From contig CM055100.1 of the NCBI GenBank assembly GCA_029204225.1, positions 20,265,747 through 20,329,746 of the forward strand: 64,000 nt of DNA. Reading direction: 5' to 3'. Made by a program: the position numbers and the translations under genes. The stretch comes from Diphasiastrum complanatum (lineage: Eukaryota > Streptophyta > Lycopodiopsida > Lycopodiales > Lycopodiaceae). Under the pieces are notes generated by a model. It saw only the letters and a list, made by a program, of their open reading frames with translations, searched no databases and had not been told where the DNA came from. Position 1 is the stretch's first letter. Each line of letters starts with the position of its first letter. Shown here one piece after another: positions 13,501-23,469 of this stretch.

Positions 13501-13629
13501 CTTCCTCAGCTTTGGCGATGGAATGAGCTTTATGACAGGTTGCTGCTGCTGCTGCTGCTGCTGAGGAAGAGAGGGGCTGGTGGCAGTCACCATAACCTGA
13601 TTGGAACAAAGACAAATGCCGATCTTCAT
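1462..13629 (-). CDS. CGL160: CGL160-like chloroplast ATP synthase assembly factor (9 exons)
   Basis: Proposed join on the minus strand: 13629-13306, 12718-12663, 12531-12432, 12216-12118, 11941-11873, 7066-6975, 6576-6481, 1730-1618, 1547-1462. All junctions keep phase and sum to 1,035 nt (344 residues; the Arabidopsis protein is about 350 by recollection). The N-terminal half has the green-lineage features GEYGGPP, an IWN motif, FLSFNRAISLDSMDIDLS and APTRREEAQWERA. The C-terminal half is AtpI-like with hydrophobic segments near residues 221-245, 248-264 and 284-298, including AYIRMLGNSVD and QPRLLVPV...NRWN. In the known family the protein sits in the thylakoid membrane and helps build the CFo c-ring and join it to CF1. 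The fourth membrane segment is weak here, so the end of the model is least certain. No clear transit peptide is obvious. Introns 5 (4,806 bp) and 7 (4,750 bp) contain transposon remains. Confidence 0.87.
1618..1730 (-). CDS. CGL160: CGL160 exon 8 (third membrane segment)
   Basis: Acceptor GTTCACAG|AGGAGC completes the arginine codon begun in exon 7. It encodes GAIGQPRLLVPVLLVMIYNR and then WNE, matching the family NQPRLLVPV...NRWN block. The donor CTGTCAG|GTTTGA is weak. A stronger donor-like site, GA|GTACGT, sits about 36 bases earlier but gives no good continuation. Confidence 0.8.
2820..3090 (-). repeat. Truncated LTR junction and leader, same family as 16.6-16.8 kb
   Basis: The minus strand has an LTR end (...CCCTACA) followed by TTTTGGAGTCGTTGCCAGAG, a decayed primer site resembling the tRNA-Asp type used by Athila-like elements. 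The next bases (GGATGTTAGCTTGCATT) match the leader at 16.6 kb. LTR similarity stops near 3,085. The leader may continue to about 2,150. It lies inside CGL160 intron 7. Confidence 0.5.
3510..5690 (+). mobile_element. Degenerate non-LTR retrotransposon (LINE), internally deleted
   Basis: The end of an AP-type endonuclease is recognisable at 3,550-3,800 (GHSVVDYL, then SDHSFLSFDI). A reverse transcriptase N-terminal part follows at 4,380-4,775 (KMKSHKARDIEDLKSELL; HPIHKNGDPMVPSNYRTIMI). The frame then jumps straight to a C-terminal zinc-binding segment at 5,010-5,100 (CRLCLLHEVEDESHFLLRC), so the catalytic RT core is missing. There is a stop at 3,850 and a frame change at about 4,780. The end is AATAAA plus a pyrimidine-rich CTTT tail near 5,660-5,690. 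It lies in antisense orientation in CGL160 intron 7. Confidence 0.8.
6481..6576 (-). CDS. CGL160: CGL160 exon 7 (second membrane segment)
   Basis: Acceptor CTTGCAG|TTACGG, donor GTAAG|GTAGAG. It encodes YGVGLLGAVAYIRMLGNSVD, the best-conserved segment of the family, then a short glycine-rich stretch. Confidence 0.88.
6975..7066 (-). CDS. CGL160: CGL160 exon 6 (first membrane segment)
   Basis: Acceptor TATATCAG|CTGAAG, donor GCCAG|GTGATT. It encodes LKSNLQLFTLAIGAVGVV followed by SAWVIYTPDIVA, a hydrophobic segment ending in the YTP motif that I associate with CGL160. It ends two bases into a codon. Confidence 0.85.
8600..9390 (+). mobile_element. Second degenerate LINE fragment
   Basis: Traces of endonuclease are at 8,606-8,850 and of reverse transcriptase at 9,060-9,380. 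The latter includes GDPM...TIMIAHIMAK and IDFRQAFESIP, which is RT motif A. That motif is absent from the 3.5-5.7 kb copy, so the two fragments overlap only partly. There are several stops and frame changes. It lies in CGL160 intron 5, antisense to the gene. Confidence 0.7.
9560..10530 (+). mobile_element. Ty3/gypsy integrase-chromodomain remnant
   Basis: The translation shows ISMDFIIGLPRMQ, then TKMAHLIPTN, GLPNSIVSN, STGMSPFELSYGY and KVHPIFHVN. This is the order integrase core, C-terminal domain and chromodomain. Stops and frame changes are frequent. It ends at a purine-rich tract (GATTGATGGGGG) ahead of a possible LTR starting TG at 10,532. Confidence 0.75.
10532..10900 (+). repeat. Possible 3' LTR of the 9.6-10.5 kb gypsy remnant
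   Basis: It begins TGAAAATCTTAGGCCCC directly after a polypurine tract. The far end is not defined and no partner LTR was found, so the extent is a guess. Confidence 0.35.
11020..11280 (-). other. Small open frame of unknown origin in CGL160 intron 5
   Basis: Eighty-six residues rich in charged and leucine positions (SRLEQHKEETKHWQR, LEDKLRENKALN) that could form a coiled coil. It does not join in phase to the CGL160 exons and neighbouring bases in other frames have stops. It may be a fragment of an inserted gene or element; I do not recognise it. Confidence 0.2.
11873..11941 (-). CDS. CGL160: CGL160 exon 5 (69 nt)
   Basis: Acceptor AACAG|GCTACC. I chose the donor ATGCAG|GTGGGC over an earlier one (AAAG|GTATAT) because it gives phase 0 and joins directly to exon 6. 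It ends in QQKQRYMQ, just before the first membrane segment. Confidence 0.75.
12118..12216 (-). CDS. CGL160: CGL160 exon 4 (99 nt)
   Basis: Acceptor CTCTCTTTCAG, donor ATA|GTTAGT. It encodes the conserved APTRREEAQWERARKAVSGG region in phase 0. Confidence 0.85.
12432..12531 (-). CDS. CGL160: CGL160 exon 3 (100 nt)
   Basis: Acceptor TTCAG|C, donor AACAGCAAG|GTGATA. It encodes MDIDLSQELMKPS and a basic helix-like stretch, ending in phase 0. Confidence 0.85.
12663..12718 (-). CDS. CGL160: CGL160 exon 2 (56 nt)
   Basis: Reads ITDSETGFLSFNRAISLD. The acceptor is CACCAG and the donor GATAG|GTCAGT. It ends with two bases of a serine codon completed by the first base of exon 3. It contains the FLSFNRAISLDS segment typical of CGL160. 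Confidence 0.85.
13306..13629 (-). CDS. CGL160: CGL160 exon 1 (start codon, polyglutamine run)
   Basis: Encodes residues 1-108. The ATG at 13,629 is the first after an in-frame TAA at 13,684-13,686; a second ATG at 13,593 is also possible. An eight-glutamine run near residues 21-28 is encoded mostly by CAG repeats. The conserved block GEYGGPPLDTRLRQYYG is followed by an IWN motif. The donor AAG|GTTGCA at 13,306 is weak but keeps phase 0. Confidence 0.8.
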
Positions 13630-13930
13630 TTGCTTCTCGCAACAATAATAAGAGAGAGTGAGTGAAGCAATGGCTGCTTTGGTTTAATGATAATTAAGAG
13701 TGGAATGGATGAATGAATAGAAGTACTAAGTGATGAGAGAGGAGATGTGAGAGAGATTATTTATGCCATTGCACACACTCTCTCTATATCTTTCAAGAGA
13801 TATAAAACATAGCATTTGTGCTAGGAGTGATATTGGACACATGGCATCATCCGGTTGGCTAGGAAGAGGCAGATTCTGAGCCATAGCAGAGGTTCTAAAA
13901 TGTTCTTATTCTCCATTGTAGATCTGCAAC
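13630..13930 (-). promoter_or_regulatory. Probable CGL160 promoter and 5' UTR
   Basis: Reading on the minus strand there is a CCAAT box near 13,832-13,836, a TATA-like CATAAATA near 13,761-13,768, and a CT-rich leader before the ATG at 13,629. The order and spacing are reasonable for a plant promoter, but each motif is short and could be chance. Confidence 0.35.
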
Positions 13931-16050
13931 TGCTATGTCTGATATTCACCATCCAATGGTGGGCTACGTGTTGTAGCCACCCTCGTCGCTCCAGCGGCTC
14001 GGAGTGCTACAACAGGTAGTCCACCTCTGCATTGACAATACCTAGTCCAATCCTTGCTTGCATGGCAATACCTACCTCTCAACTTCTTGCGCCCAAGAGA
14101 ATGAAGAACTTTGAGGGATGCATTAATCCTAGCTAATGAGTATTTGAGCATGACAACTGCCCCAATTTGACAAGGCTCAAGAGTCAAGTACCAAAGCTTT
14201 GACAATGATTTTTGTTGGAATAAATTGTGCCATTTTGGTAAGCCTGCCAACTACAACCCAAATGGTATCGTGACCCTTCCCAGATTTGGGAAGTCCGACC
14301 ACAAAATCCATAGAAATACTTTCCTACTTCTTGCTGGGAATTTTCAACGGATGCAATAGACCAACTGCTTTGAGTCTTGCCGCTTTGTTCACTTGGCATT
14401 GTTCACACTTTTGATTATAAGCCTCAACATGACCTTTCATTTTTGGCCAATAAAGTTCTCTTTTAACAAAGTCAAGTGCCCTCTGTATACCAGGGTGTCC
14501 CACACTGCGGCTATTGTGGCACTCATGCAGGATTTGGGCCCTAATGTCCGCGATATCTGGCACACAAACTTTTCCTCTACGGAAAAGTAAACCATTCCTA
14601 ATGGAATATTCATCATGTATCTTCTCTTCGCGAGACTTCTTGGAATCCTGCTTTCCAAGATTATTTCTCACAATAGAGCTTCCTGCCAAGGCAAATTTAG
14701 ATCTCAATTTACAGATAGATTTTTTTATGTCAATAAAGGCCTAAATAGTGTTTTTACTATTTTTGAAAAGTAGATAAGTGGATGAGGTCGAGTTTGGACC
14801 CATTCTAATTGGCTAATCTTCATACATTACATCTAGACTAGAATTTCTAGGTCATTTGGTGAGATACCAAGAAATTATCATTTAGGGCAAGTTTAGGGCA
14901 ATTGTCCAAATGACATTTTAGCAGTTATAAATAGCAGTAGTAGTGTGGAGAACATACTTTTAATTTTTAAATGCTTCCAATGCCTCTACTGTCCAAGTTG
15001 GTACAATATTGCGAAAAGTCTGACTTGAAGAATCATCTTTGACCTTTTCTTTTTCTTTATCTAATAAAGGTGGTACATTTTTTGAATCAATTATTTGAGA
15101 TGATTTTTTCCATTTCAGGACCGTATAGTATTGTTGCTTAGCTTGTTTCTTTGCCATTGGCTCTATCATCTTTTCTTCCTTTGATATAACTGCTTTTGGC
15201 AGTTTTATTGTCAGTGCATTCGGAATATCTCAAACTCCAATGACTAACATGTATTAGATCATCTTCAATCAAATCAGGAATTGGATCAGTTATCCAAACT
15301 AAATTTATCATATTCAATGGAAAAGTGATTGGCGTATCCGATCAACTAAGAAAATTTCGCTCAATTCGGATTGATTATCTCGTTGACACATATAGCATGT
15401 TGTACAATCCATTGTTGCAAGAGCTTGATTCCAATTGACAGTGTTGGTTTGAGAGTCATAATGGACTCCCAAGGTCTTTATTTGTTGATCACAGGTATGA
15501 TCAATTGGTGATGAATCATCATCCCCTCTTTGGACTACTGGCTTGATGGTCCAAGTGATTGGATCTACTTTGACCGCACACTCACAATTCTCAAAAGTGA
15601 TTTTGTCGGTGCCCCAATTATGAATTACTTGCGCAACTCGTAACCATGGACGTCCCAATAAAATTCGATATACATTTGGCGCGTCAAGTAAGTCCATTAC
15701 TACAAAAGTAATGACATCGTTTCTTCAAACCCGGCACAAAAAAGTGGCTTCTGACGGACTTGTGGCTCCATTCGAGTCAATCTTTCTGCTAATACTTCTT
15801 TTGCTTTTGGCACCAGTTTGACAAATTCTCCCAGTGTAATATCCATCTTGCTAGACAAAATATTTACGATCATTTCTGTTTGTGGCACTTCTGGTTCTGT
15901 AGTCTTGAAGGGTTCTTCATGATGGTGCAACTGTGCATTAACATTCGTTCTTGGATCTACTTGTTGGGAGAGAGGGAGGAAGAATAAATGACGAACACGA
16001 ACAAGAAACGAACGAGAAGCGAACTCGAACAGAAAATATTCGTGCACAGC
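13930..16050 (-). mobile_element. Degenerate LTR retroelement: protease region and integrase fragments
   Basis: From right to left on the minus strand: a pre-protease region at 16,050-15,700; a retropepsin-like end at 15,697-15,560 (YRILLGRPWL, IHNWGTDKITF); a short gap; then an integrase zinc finger at 14,707-14,324 (HECHNSRSVGHPGIQ, CEQCQVNK) and frame-shifted integrase core to about 14,130. Reverse transcriptase is missing. The LTR and primer site at 16.7-17.4 kb appear to be its 5' end. Confidence 0.7.
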
Positions 16051-16698
16051 GGAATGAATTATTTGACTCTCCCCGTAAGCATGACTACGCCTATCAGAAT
16101 GAAGAGAACTTTAGTGATAGAAATCGCAGTCATTCTAGATTATCTTCTATTTTTAGAATTAACGTTCGTCGACTTGGCAGTAGATAGATCTTAATGACAC
16201 ATATGCAGAGTGAACCATCGGACGAATGTTCTTTTTCTGTATTTTTTAGGGTTTTGAATGTTTTTTTGTGTTTTCTGATGGTTTTTCTGATGTTTCTGCA
16301 AATCTGCTAGGAAGGAATGTTCGCCCTTTAAACTGAAGGTCTTATGAGCAAAACCGTAGGTGTCTGAAACTCGGCGAACGTTTCTCAAAAGAGGGTAAAA
16401 GTTATCAGCTCTGATGACAATTCTGTCTCCTTTTGACCAAAATCTGATAGATTTGACCCATTTTTGTTAAAAAGAAATTATTTCTCAGATCCAAAAGGAC
16501 CTTAAGAATGGTGATCTGAATAGCTTCCTCTGCTCAACAATCAAATTAGATTTCAAACAAGAAGATCCACTCAAATGAAGCAAAATCACTCCAAATTTAA
16601 CCCTAAAATGCACTTTTAAAATTATTCATGCCAAGATAAGATTCCTAATGCAAGCTAACCATCACTCAAACATGTTGTAATTGAAAAATTGGCGTAGC

Positions 16699-16716
16699 TC
16701 CCCAGCAACGAAGCCA
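16699..16716 (-). other. Primer binding site resembling tRNA-Asp
   Basis: On the minus strand TGGCTTCGTTGCTGGGGA follows the LTR end. From memory, the Athila-type site complementary to tRNA-Asp is TGGCGCCGTTGCCGGGGA, so three of 18 positions differ. Confidence 0.55.
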
Positions 16717-16720
16717 AAAT

Positions 16721-17420
16721 TGTAGTGGGATTATTTTCTATCCTATCCTCTATCCAAGATCCAAGCACACAAGCATCAAGGAGATGAAAATAATCGTCAC
16801 ACGAAGGTTCGATCCCGTGAGAGCGATAACATATCTCAGAATTCAACATGTATGGAAGATCCACATCTAACTCTAATATCCATTAACACTACAACCATTA
16901 ACCCTAAAATGCAATTCTGATAATAGCTTACTCTTTCTCTCTCTCCCTTTCTCTGTCACAAAAAGCATAAGAATTAGCAGATCCAACAATTATCAAATAT
17001 AACAAAATTTGAGAGATAGAGGATTAGAGTTAGAGAGCAAGAACATTCACAAGTCCATTCCATAAAAGAACCAATCTGCTTGTATTGAAATGAAGATGAA
17101 AACATGATTTTACAAACTCGAGTTGGCCCCTCTTTATAGTGGAGAGGAGGGCCTTGGCCTCAAAATCCATTGGCCCATTCAGATCTAAAAGAGTGGGAAA
17201 CTCTTGCATTAATTAGAGGACCCAATTTGAAATTGAAACTTGACTTTTAGGCCCTGCAACATTAAAAGTTCCCCAAAAAGGCCTAAAGTCCTCTTATTGA
17301 CTTTCTAACTATCAAATAACTATGTGATCATCGGGTTGGACTTACACACGCAGAGTGCCAAATCCCTCTCACTTATTAACTAGGGTTAGGGTTGCCTTAG
17401 GATCCGCAAACCCTCCAACA
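16721..17420 (-). repeat. LTR (about 700 bp), family A, minus orientation
   Basis: On the minus strand it begins TGTTGGAGGG (17,420) and ends CCCACTACA (16,721), followed by the primer site. A related copy in opposite orientation lies at about 20,840-21,496: shared blocks include GAAAGTCAATAA, GGACTTTAGGCC, the GAGAAAGGGAGAGAGAG run and ATCGCTCTCA. No second same-orientation LTR was found. Confidence 0.7.
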
Positions 17421-17544
17421 AACTTATATGTAAGATATGATGTGTTAAACATGTTGGGGTACTGATGAAACTCCGTTATTTTCATATATGGGACTACATT
17501 GTTGTGAATTTTACAATCAATTTTTAGCCTATTTAATCTTTAAA

Positions 17545-18450
17545 ATTTCATATGATTATACAAACATGCCTATTAAAAAAAATTTGAATTTGGAGATCTA
17601 TAGAGAAAGATACGTGCATTCAAAGTTACCCTTTTAAGTGTTGATAAAAATCACCAAAACTGAGAATATCATATATGAGTGTATAATACCATGAGTTTAA
17701 CAATATTTTTTTGGTTTGTCTACGTTAAAAAGTATTATATGACCATAGAACCATGTCTCTCAATTTTTTTTCCAATTTGGAGTTATGTAGAGATAGCTAT
17801 GTGCATCTAAAGTTACCCATGTCAAGTGCTGAAAAGTATCGAAAATTATTGAAAGGTCCATTCTACACTACACAACTTTTGTTGATTTGAGGAGCTTTGT
17901 AGCGTAGGAGTGTAGCATAGGAGTGTAACAATTGGTATGAGAGCCTCGTTCTACAAAGAGAATAGCTTGTTCTAGATAGATAAGATAAAAACACCATATT
18001 TTTTTTTTTTGAGGGACTTGTGTGGAAAAAGAGTGGTCAATTTACGTCTGTAAGGAGATTGCTGGTGGAGCTGCCTATATCCATCAACTAGGTGAATCTA
18101 AACCACCCTGGTTTTCATATATGTGGAGCAGTAGAGAGAGAAAACACTTGTTTTTGACCATTTTGAGCGTTGAAGCAGTCCTAGAAATCTATTTTTTTTG
18201 AGGGACAAAGCCTTGTTAGAACATTCTGAAATCTTAGGAGCTCATACCTGACATTAGGCTAGAAAGTTTCAACTCTTTTGGAGGTGCTTTTTACAACCCT
18301 TTTTTTGGCTGTCTACTTTCAAAAATACTTTATGACCATAGAAACATGTCTATAGAAAAAAAATCTATATTTGGAGTCCTATAGAGGTATATACGTGCAC
18401 CTAAAGTTACCCATGTGATCAAGTGCTGAAAAGTGCTAAAAATTGAAGTT
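17545..18450 (+). repeat. Three related copies of an LTR/leader segment
   Basis: Similar blocks occur near 17,545-17,640, 17,735-17,850 and 18,320-18,450. Each has a TATGA(C/T)CATA-like start, then TTTGGAG, TATAGAGA, ACGTGCA and AAAGTTACCC, then AAGTGCTGAAAAGT in the last two. A primer-site-like TGGTATGAGAGCC lies at 17,933-17,945 after an LTR-like end (GAGTGTAACA). This looks like a decayed LTR element, but its LTR limits are not clear. Confidence 0.45.
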
Positions 18451-18573
18451 TTTTTTGGGAAAATTGCCATCAATTGAGAGAGAGAAAAAATTAAGTCTTC
18501 CAATAACACAATGAGGAGTCAAGTCTAGTTCCACATACAATTGAAAGATTGAAATTTCAATCATTTGATGGCA

Positions 18574-18984
18574 TGTTATGTCTCGTCAAGAGACCAAGGG
18601 ATTCATGTGCACTTTTGTGTGCACATGCACAAAAGTGTGCTGAAAACAACTCTAGTGTTAAGTGTTTATGATCAGATGATTATGCATTTCTAAGTTTTAG
18701 CATGCATAAAGTAGTGATTTCTATCTTCTAGCTATTTCTAGATGTGCAACCAAATATGGGCCTTGGAGGGTATAAGTATACCCATTGGGCTCTCACGAGT
18801 GTATGCATGATTGTGTGATTTGGTAGCTACATGTTGCTGGTGTGATTCCTCCTTCCCTTGTGATAGATTGATTTATAGCCTGGGGGCTAGATCCATAAGA
18901 TCTAGGATTGGTTGGGTCATTCGATTCCCTTGTGTTGCTTGTTTTCCTTGCTTAGTTTCGAATCCTTGGTTGAGGACTTTATAT
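18574..18984 (+). mobile_element. Solo LTR, family B, with 5-bp target duplication
   Basis: TGGCA at 18,569-18,573 and 18,985-18,989 flank a 411-bp segment starting TGTTATGTCTCG. It shares long blocks with the LTRs at 34,787-35,281 and 39,135-39,607 read on their minus strand, including GGGCCTTGGAGGGTATAAGT, GGGGGCTAGATCC and TTGAGGACTTTATA. No internal domains are next to it. Confidence 0.7.
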
Positions 18985-18989
18985 TGGCA

Positions 18990-20839
18990 CTAAGTGGATT
19001 TGTCATTGGTGAGTACTGAAGGGGAGGCAAGAGTTCGAAGGGGATATTTATGGGTCCTGATATTTCGACTCCTTGAGAGCCAAAGTTTTGTGTAAAAGAC
19101 TTGGAGTGTGTTTCAAGTTTCTCTTCCCATGAATCACAGTTTTTTTGAGAGAAATCGATTGTGGTAAGTGCAAAACCAAATTTGCAATCGGTTGGTTGTA
19201 AGGGCTCTTGAATGGTGCTTTAGGATGAGATTTTGATTCACTTCTTGCATTCAATTTTGCCATTGTTTTTTTCTCGCTTGCTTTTTGGTTGATAGAAGTT
19301 TTGATGAGTACTTATTGACAAAGCAACCGAATTTTTTTAGAGGAGTATGCTGGATTTTTCTTTGAAAAAGGCTTCGAATAATCACTTAAGCAAATATGCA
19401 AGTTGTTGTTAATTTGTCGCTGATAAGTGATTATGTTTTAAATAGCTTATGCCATGCCTTTTTCCCATGTTTGGATGCTATTAAGCAAGGAGGTTTTTTA
19501 GCATAAACAAAGGAAAAATGGCTTACGTATGGCATTAAGCCAATCTAGCCTTTGCAAAAAATATCATTTATTAATTACATTTTTGGCCTGATTTGGAATG
19601 ACGAGACCCAGCTAACAAACTTGTACACTAGAGTGTAGAATATCATGTCAAGAATATTTCAAATCCTCTGAACTATACATGGACATAAAAATCAAACACA
19701 CTATTTACATCGAATCTATGTAGTTGTATCAACAAAAAAGCACTGCAATTAACTTAGATTGGTCATTTGCCACTTTAGTACCTATCAAGTTTATTGCACT
19801 TATAATGTGCAAGTATTTTAAAAACCTATTACTATTCAAAATATTTAAGGAAAATAAAAAATCCTTGTAGTTCCTCCTTGTGGAGATATTGCCTCTTCAA
19901 GGGGTCTCAACATAAGCCATGAGCACATATTTGTTCAGCTTCCAAGATCACTAGCCATCATCTAGGACTTGCCAGTTCAAGAGAGCACTCAACATTTGAC
20001 AACCTCCTTCATCACTCTTCTCCTCTTGATTTTTAGAAAAAGAATCAATAGCACTTTGTTCATTCTCTCACTGGTGTTTGATTCATGGTTTGACAACATT
20101 GCAACCACCTCCAGTCTTACATTGGCTGAGATGGGTTGTACCTTGGCTAAGGTACCACTTCTTGGCAAGCCCCTTAACGGAGAATTATAAATGACAATGT
20201 TGGATTACGCATGTGAATCACATTTCTAGGTATCTCCCCTATTGTATTTAGGTCCCATATTAGTGAATAAGCCCTCGTTTGCCTTGGCTAATGTTTTCAT
20301 GTAGACATTTTCCTAGGTTTCTAACTAAATATTTTTAATCATTTCATTTTTGGCACTTGTTGTGGCTTTACTCTAGCTCTTGTGTCTCTCGACTTTACAT
20401 ATGAGAACCCATTTTGTTTTGTCAGTGTTTCTTGAAAAGAACTCGGTTTTCTATAATAATGGCATTGAGAAATGAGTGCAAGGTAAAATCTCGACAAAGT
20501 CATACATTTTGGAAAAAGTGCAAGAGATTTACATTACTATTATGGCACTTCTAAGGCCCTTTTTAACAAAGATAGCATTTCCAACCCTTTCAATCATGTT
20601 GGGAACCCTAATTGTTGGTAATTTTCTCATCATTTTAATTTATTTAAGGAGCATTTTTAGACAAAATAACATTGAAGTTGCAATTCAAAATCTTCTACTA
20701 GACCGATTTTTATAATGTCAAAATATCAACAACATTTTCCAACACAACCAAAGAACAAAAAGTTCTCTGTATCATTTTAAAGGCTTCATTGTGAAATATA
20801 ATGATTAGGTCATAATTATGTACAACTATAACAATGGCC
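18990..20839. other. AT-rich stretch without recognised genes
   Basis: Short open frames only, none with a motif I recognise. Nothing else to report. Confidence 0.5.
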
Positions 20840-21496
20840 ATTTGAAATTAGAAAGTCAATAAAAGGACTTTAGGCCAATTATGCGAGACTTTTAATGTCG
20901 CAGGGCCTAATAGTGAAATTGGTGAATAAAGTAGGGATTCTCACCAAAATTCATATTCAAATTGGTTCCCTCCAATTTTTGGATGGGTTCCCTCCACTAT
21001 TTGAATACTTAGATTTAGATTAGCCAATAGAAATTGGGGCACCCATCTCCTCAATTTCCTACATAAGTAGAAATTTCAAATTATTGTACATGTTTCATCT
21101 TCATTTCTAATACAAGTAAGTTGGTCCTCTTATGAAGTGGATGTGGAATGTCCTTGCTCTCTATCTCTTTTCCTCCATCTCTCACGCTTCTTTATGGTTG
21201 TAAATTGCTGGATGTGATTGTTATTGATTTGCTTATTCTTATGTTTTGTAAGAGAGAAAGGGAGAGAGAGAAGAGTAAGCTCCCATCATTGTGGTTTTAG
21301 TGTTAATGGTTGTAGGGTTAATTGATAGTGTTAATGGAACTCAGTGTTAATTGTGGATCATCTATGCATGTTGGATTTTGATCTATGCTATCGCTCTCAT
21401 GGGATTGAACCTCCGCGTGACATCTAACCTTGTCTCCTTGATGCTTGTGTGTTGGATCTCGGGTTGAGGCTAGGGTAGGAAATAGTCCCACAACAA
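20840..21496 (+). repeat. LTR family A, plus orientation
   Basis: Homologous to the minus-strand LTR at 16,721-17,420 and ending GTCCCACAACA at 21,496. Its 5' limit is uncertain (perhaps 20,716). The bases that follow lack the tRNA-Asp-like site seen at 16.7 kb and instead run into copia gag sequence. Confidence 0.6.
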
Positions 21497-22250
21497 TTTC
21501 TCAAGAAAAGGCAAAAAGAAGAACCAAAGCAAGGACTCTAAGGAGGAGGATCGACAATGAGCTCAAAGGCAAAGGGCAAGACAGATAAGTCCAAGCTCAA
21601 ATGCTTCTTTTGTGGAAAGAAGGGGCATTTTGCATCCAAATGCTAGAAGAGAGCAAACAAGGAAACCTTGCACATGAAGAGGAGGAGGATGCAGGAGACT
21701 CATCTTGATGGCATCAACATCTTCACCAACAAGCAAGAGCAACTCAAGAGAATTATGGTGGATTGATAGTGGGGCAAGTTCCCACATGACTTTCCAAAAG
21801 GACTATTTCTCAACTCTACTTTCTTTTAATGTTGCTAAAAAGTGCATAGTTACATCAAGTGATCAAGAACGTAGAATACATGGTATTGGAACCATCCCTT
21901 TGTGTCTAGGTCTTAAAAAAGAATGGATCTAGAAAGTGTTCTTTATGTACCATCAATCACCAAAAAATTGCTAAGTGCTGGTCAACTTATGGATAATGGT
22001 TTAGATTTCCACTTCAAGCATGGTGTTTGTTGAAGAGTGATAATTGCATAGCAATGGGATTTGAACATGGAAGATTGTTTAAGTTGGATGCTAATGTTGC
22101 TATTGAGAGAGTGAACATGGCAAAGGAGGAGATCACTCAAGTGGAGACCTTGTCAGAGTGTGATCTTGCTCCCCCCCCCAAATATCCCAAGGGCGGTTAC
22201 CAACTTTATACATATACAAAGACTGGCGTAAATAGCATTCAATGCTTGTA
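21497..22250 (+). mobile_element. Ty1/copia remnant: zinc knuckle, protease, pre-integrase
   Basis: A zinc knuckle CFFCGKKGHFASKC lies near 21,600-21,645, followed by a stop. The protease starts at about 21,755 with WWIDSGASSHMT. The pre-integrase region, with a frame change, reads LSAGQLMDNGLDFHFKHGVC near 21,975-22,035. No integrase core or RT follows. Confidence 0.75.
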
Positions 22251-23469
22251 AGATATTTTTGAAGACACTTGTAAATATATACTAGCTGAATGAAGCTATA
22301 TAAGTATTAATCAAAGTGTTGTCTTAACACAATCAAAGTTATCTGTAGCCAGCGTTTTCACACTCAGCAAGCTGAAGTCATTACTTCAAGCCATTGTATT
22401 CATTGTTGATCATAGTGCAATTTTTGTCTCACTACTGCATTGTTCATTTGCGCAATTCTGTATGAATCATTCTTCTTGAATATTTCTGCTGCTACTGTTG
22501 TGTTTCCATTCCTACACGCCTACGCTCAAAGCTTCAAGCTTCCGCTGCCGGTCATCCTCAAGAAGGAAGCTGATCATCAGATTGACTGATGGATCTGTTT
22601 CCAAGTATCCATCAGAACTTCCAGAGAACTACCAACAATCAGATCAAGCCTGGATGAAGCTAATTACCAGTTTACAAAAGTTAAATCATAAAATCTCGAG
22701 ATCTCGTCAAAAAACACTCTAAAAGAGCACTTTTTTCATGAGATCCCCTAGGAGATAGCTCTTGAAACTTGGACAGTCACCAGATCTGATCCAGATGCAT
22801 CCATGAAAATCTCTGCGAGAGTTTTTGATGGAGGAATCACCATATTTTAGTGTGTGCGAGGGTTCCCAGAAGCTGAATTTTCAAAACCCTTGCAGAGCTT
22901 CAAGATCATCTTACCAACCCTCGCAAGGTGCCTAAATGGAATTAGAGCAGTGAAATAGCCTACCTACATTGTCTGATATTGAAAATCCAATCACAAAAAC
23001 AAGTTGTGTGAGAGATCACTTCCTGCGAGAGTTGAACCCTCGCAGACAGCCTGAACCCTCATAGAACCTTCGCATAGTAGCCAAATCACCTTCTGAACTC
23101 TCGCAAACTTCCCTGAGGTCTTAGAATTTTGTGAAGAAGGTGCCTGCCAAAATTTGGGTGAAACTGAACAAGGAAAGTGGATTTCACCTAATACGCACTC
23201 TAACTTCCGCTATATAAGGGCTGAATTCGAGTCATTCGTCACCTTTGCTAGCGAAGCTCTGCCGAAATTTACACTGAAATTACCAAGTTCTCCGTTTGCG
23301 ACCAAACTTCCTACCAGCTATCATCTGCTCATACTCAACACCGATCTATGCTTTGAATTACAATACTTGTCATCCAACACTCGTAATTCACAGTTTTTGC
23401 CGTTTCCACACCTTTTTACCTTTTCCACCATTTTTCCTACTTTTTCGACCTTTAATCATCACTGCTAAC
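22251..23469 (+). other. Leader or LTR-like sequence before an unknown ORF
   Basis: No recognised domain. The phrase CCCTCGCA and close variants recur between about 22,860 and 23,110, and a TATATAAG-type box occurs near 22,298 and 23,212. It may be an LTR and leader of the element carrying the 23.5-24.7 kb ORF. Confidence 0.3.
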
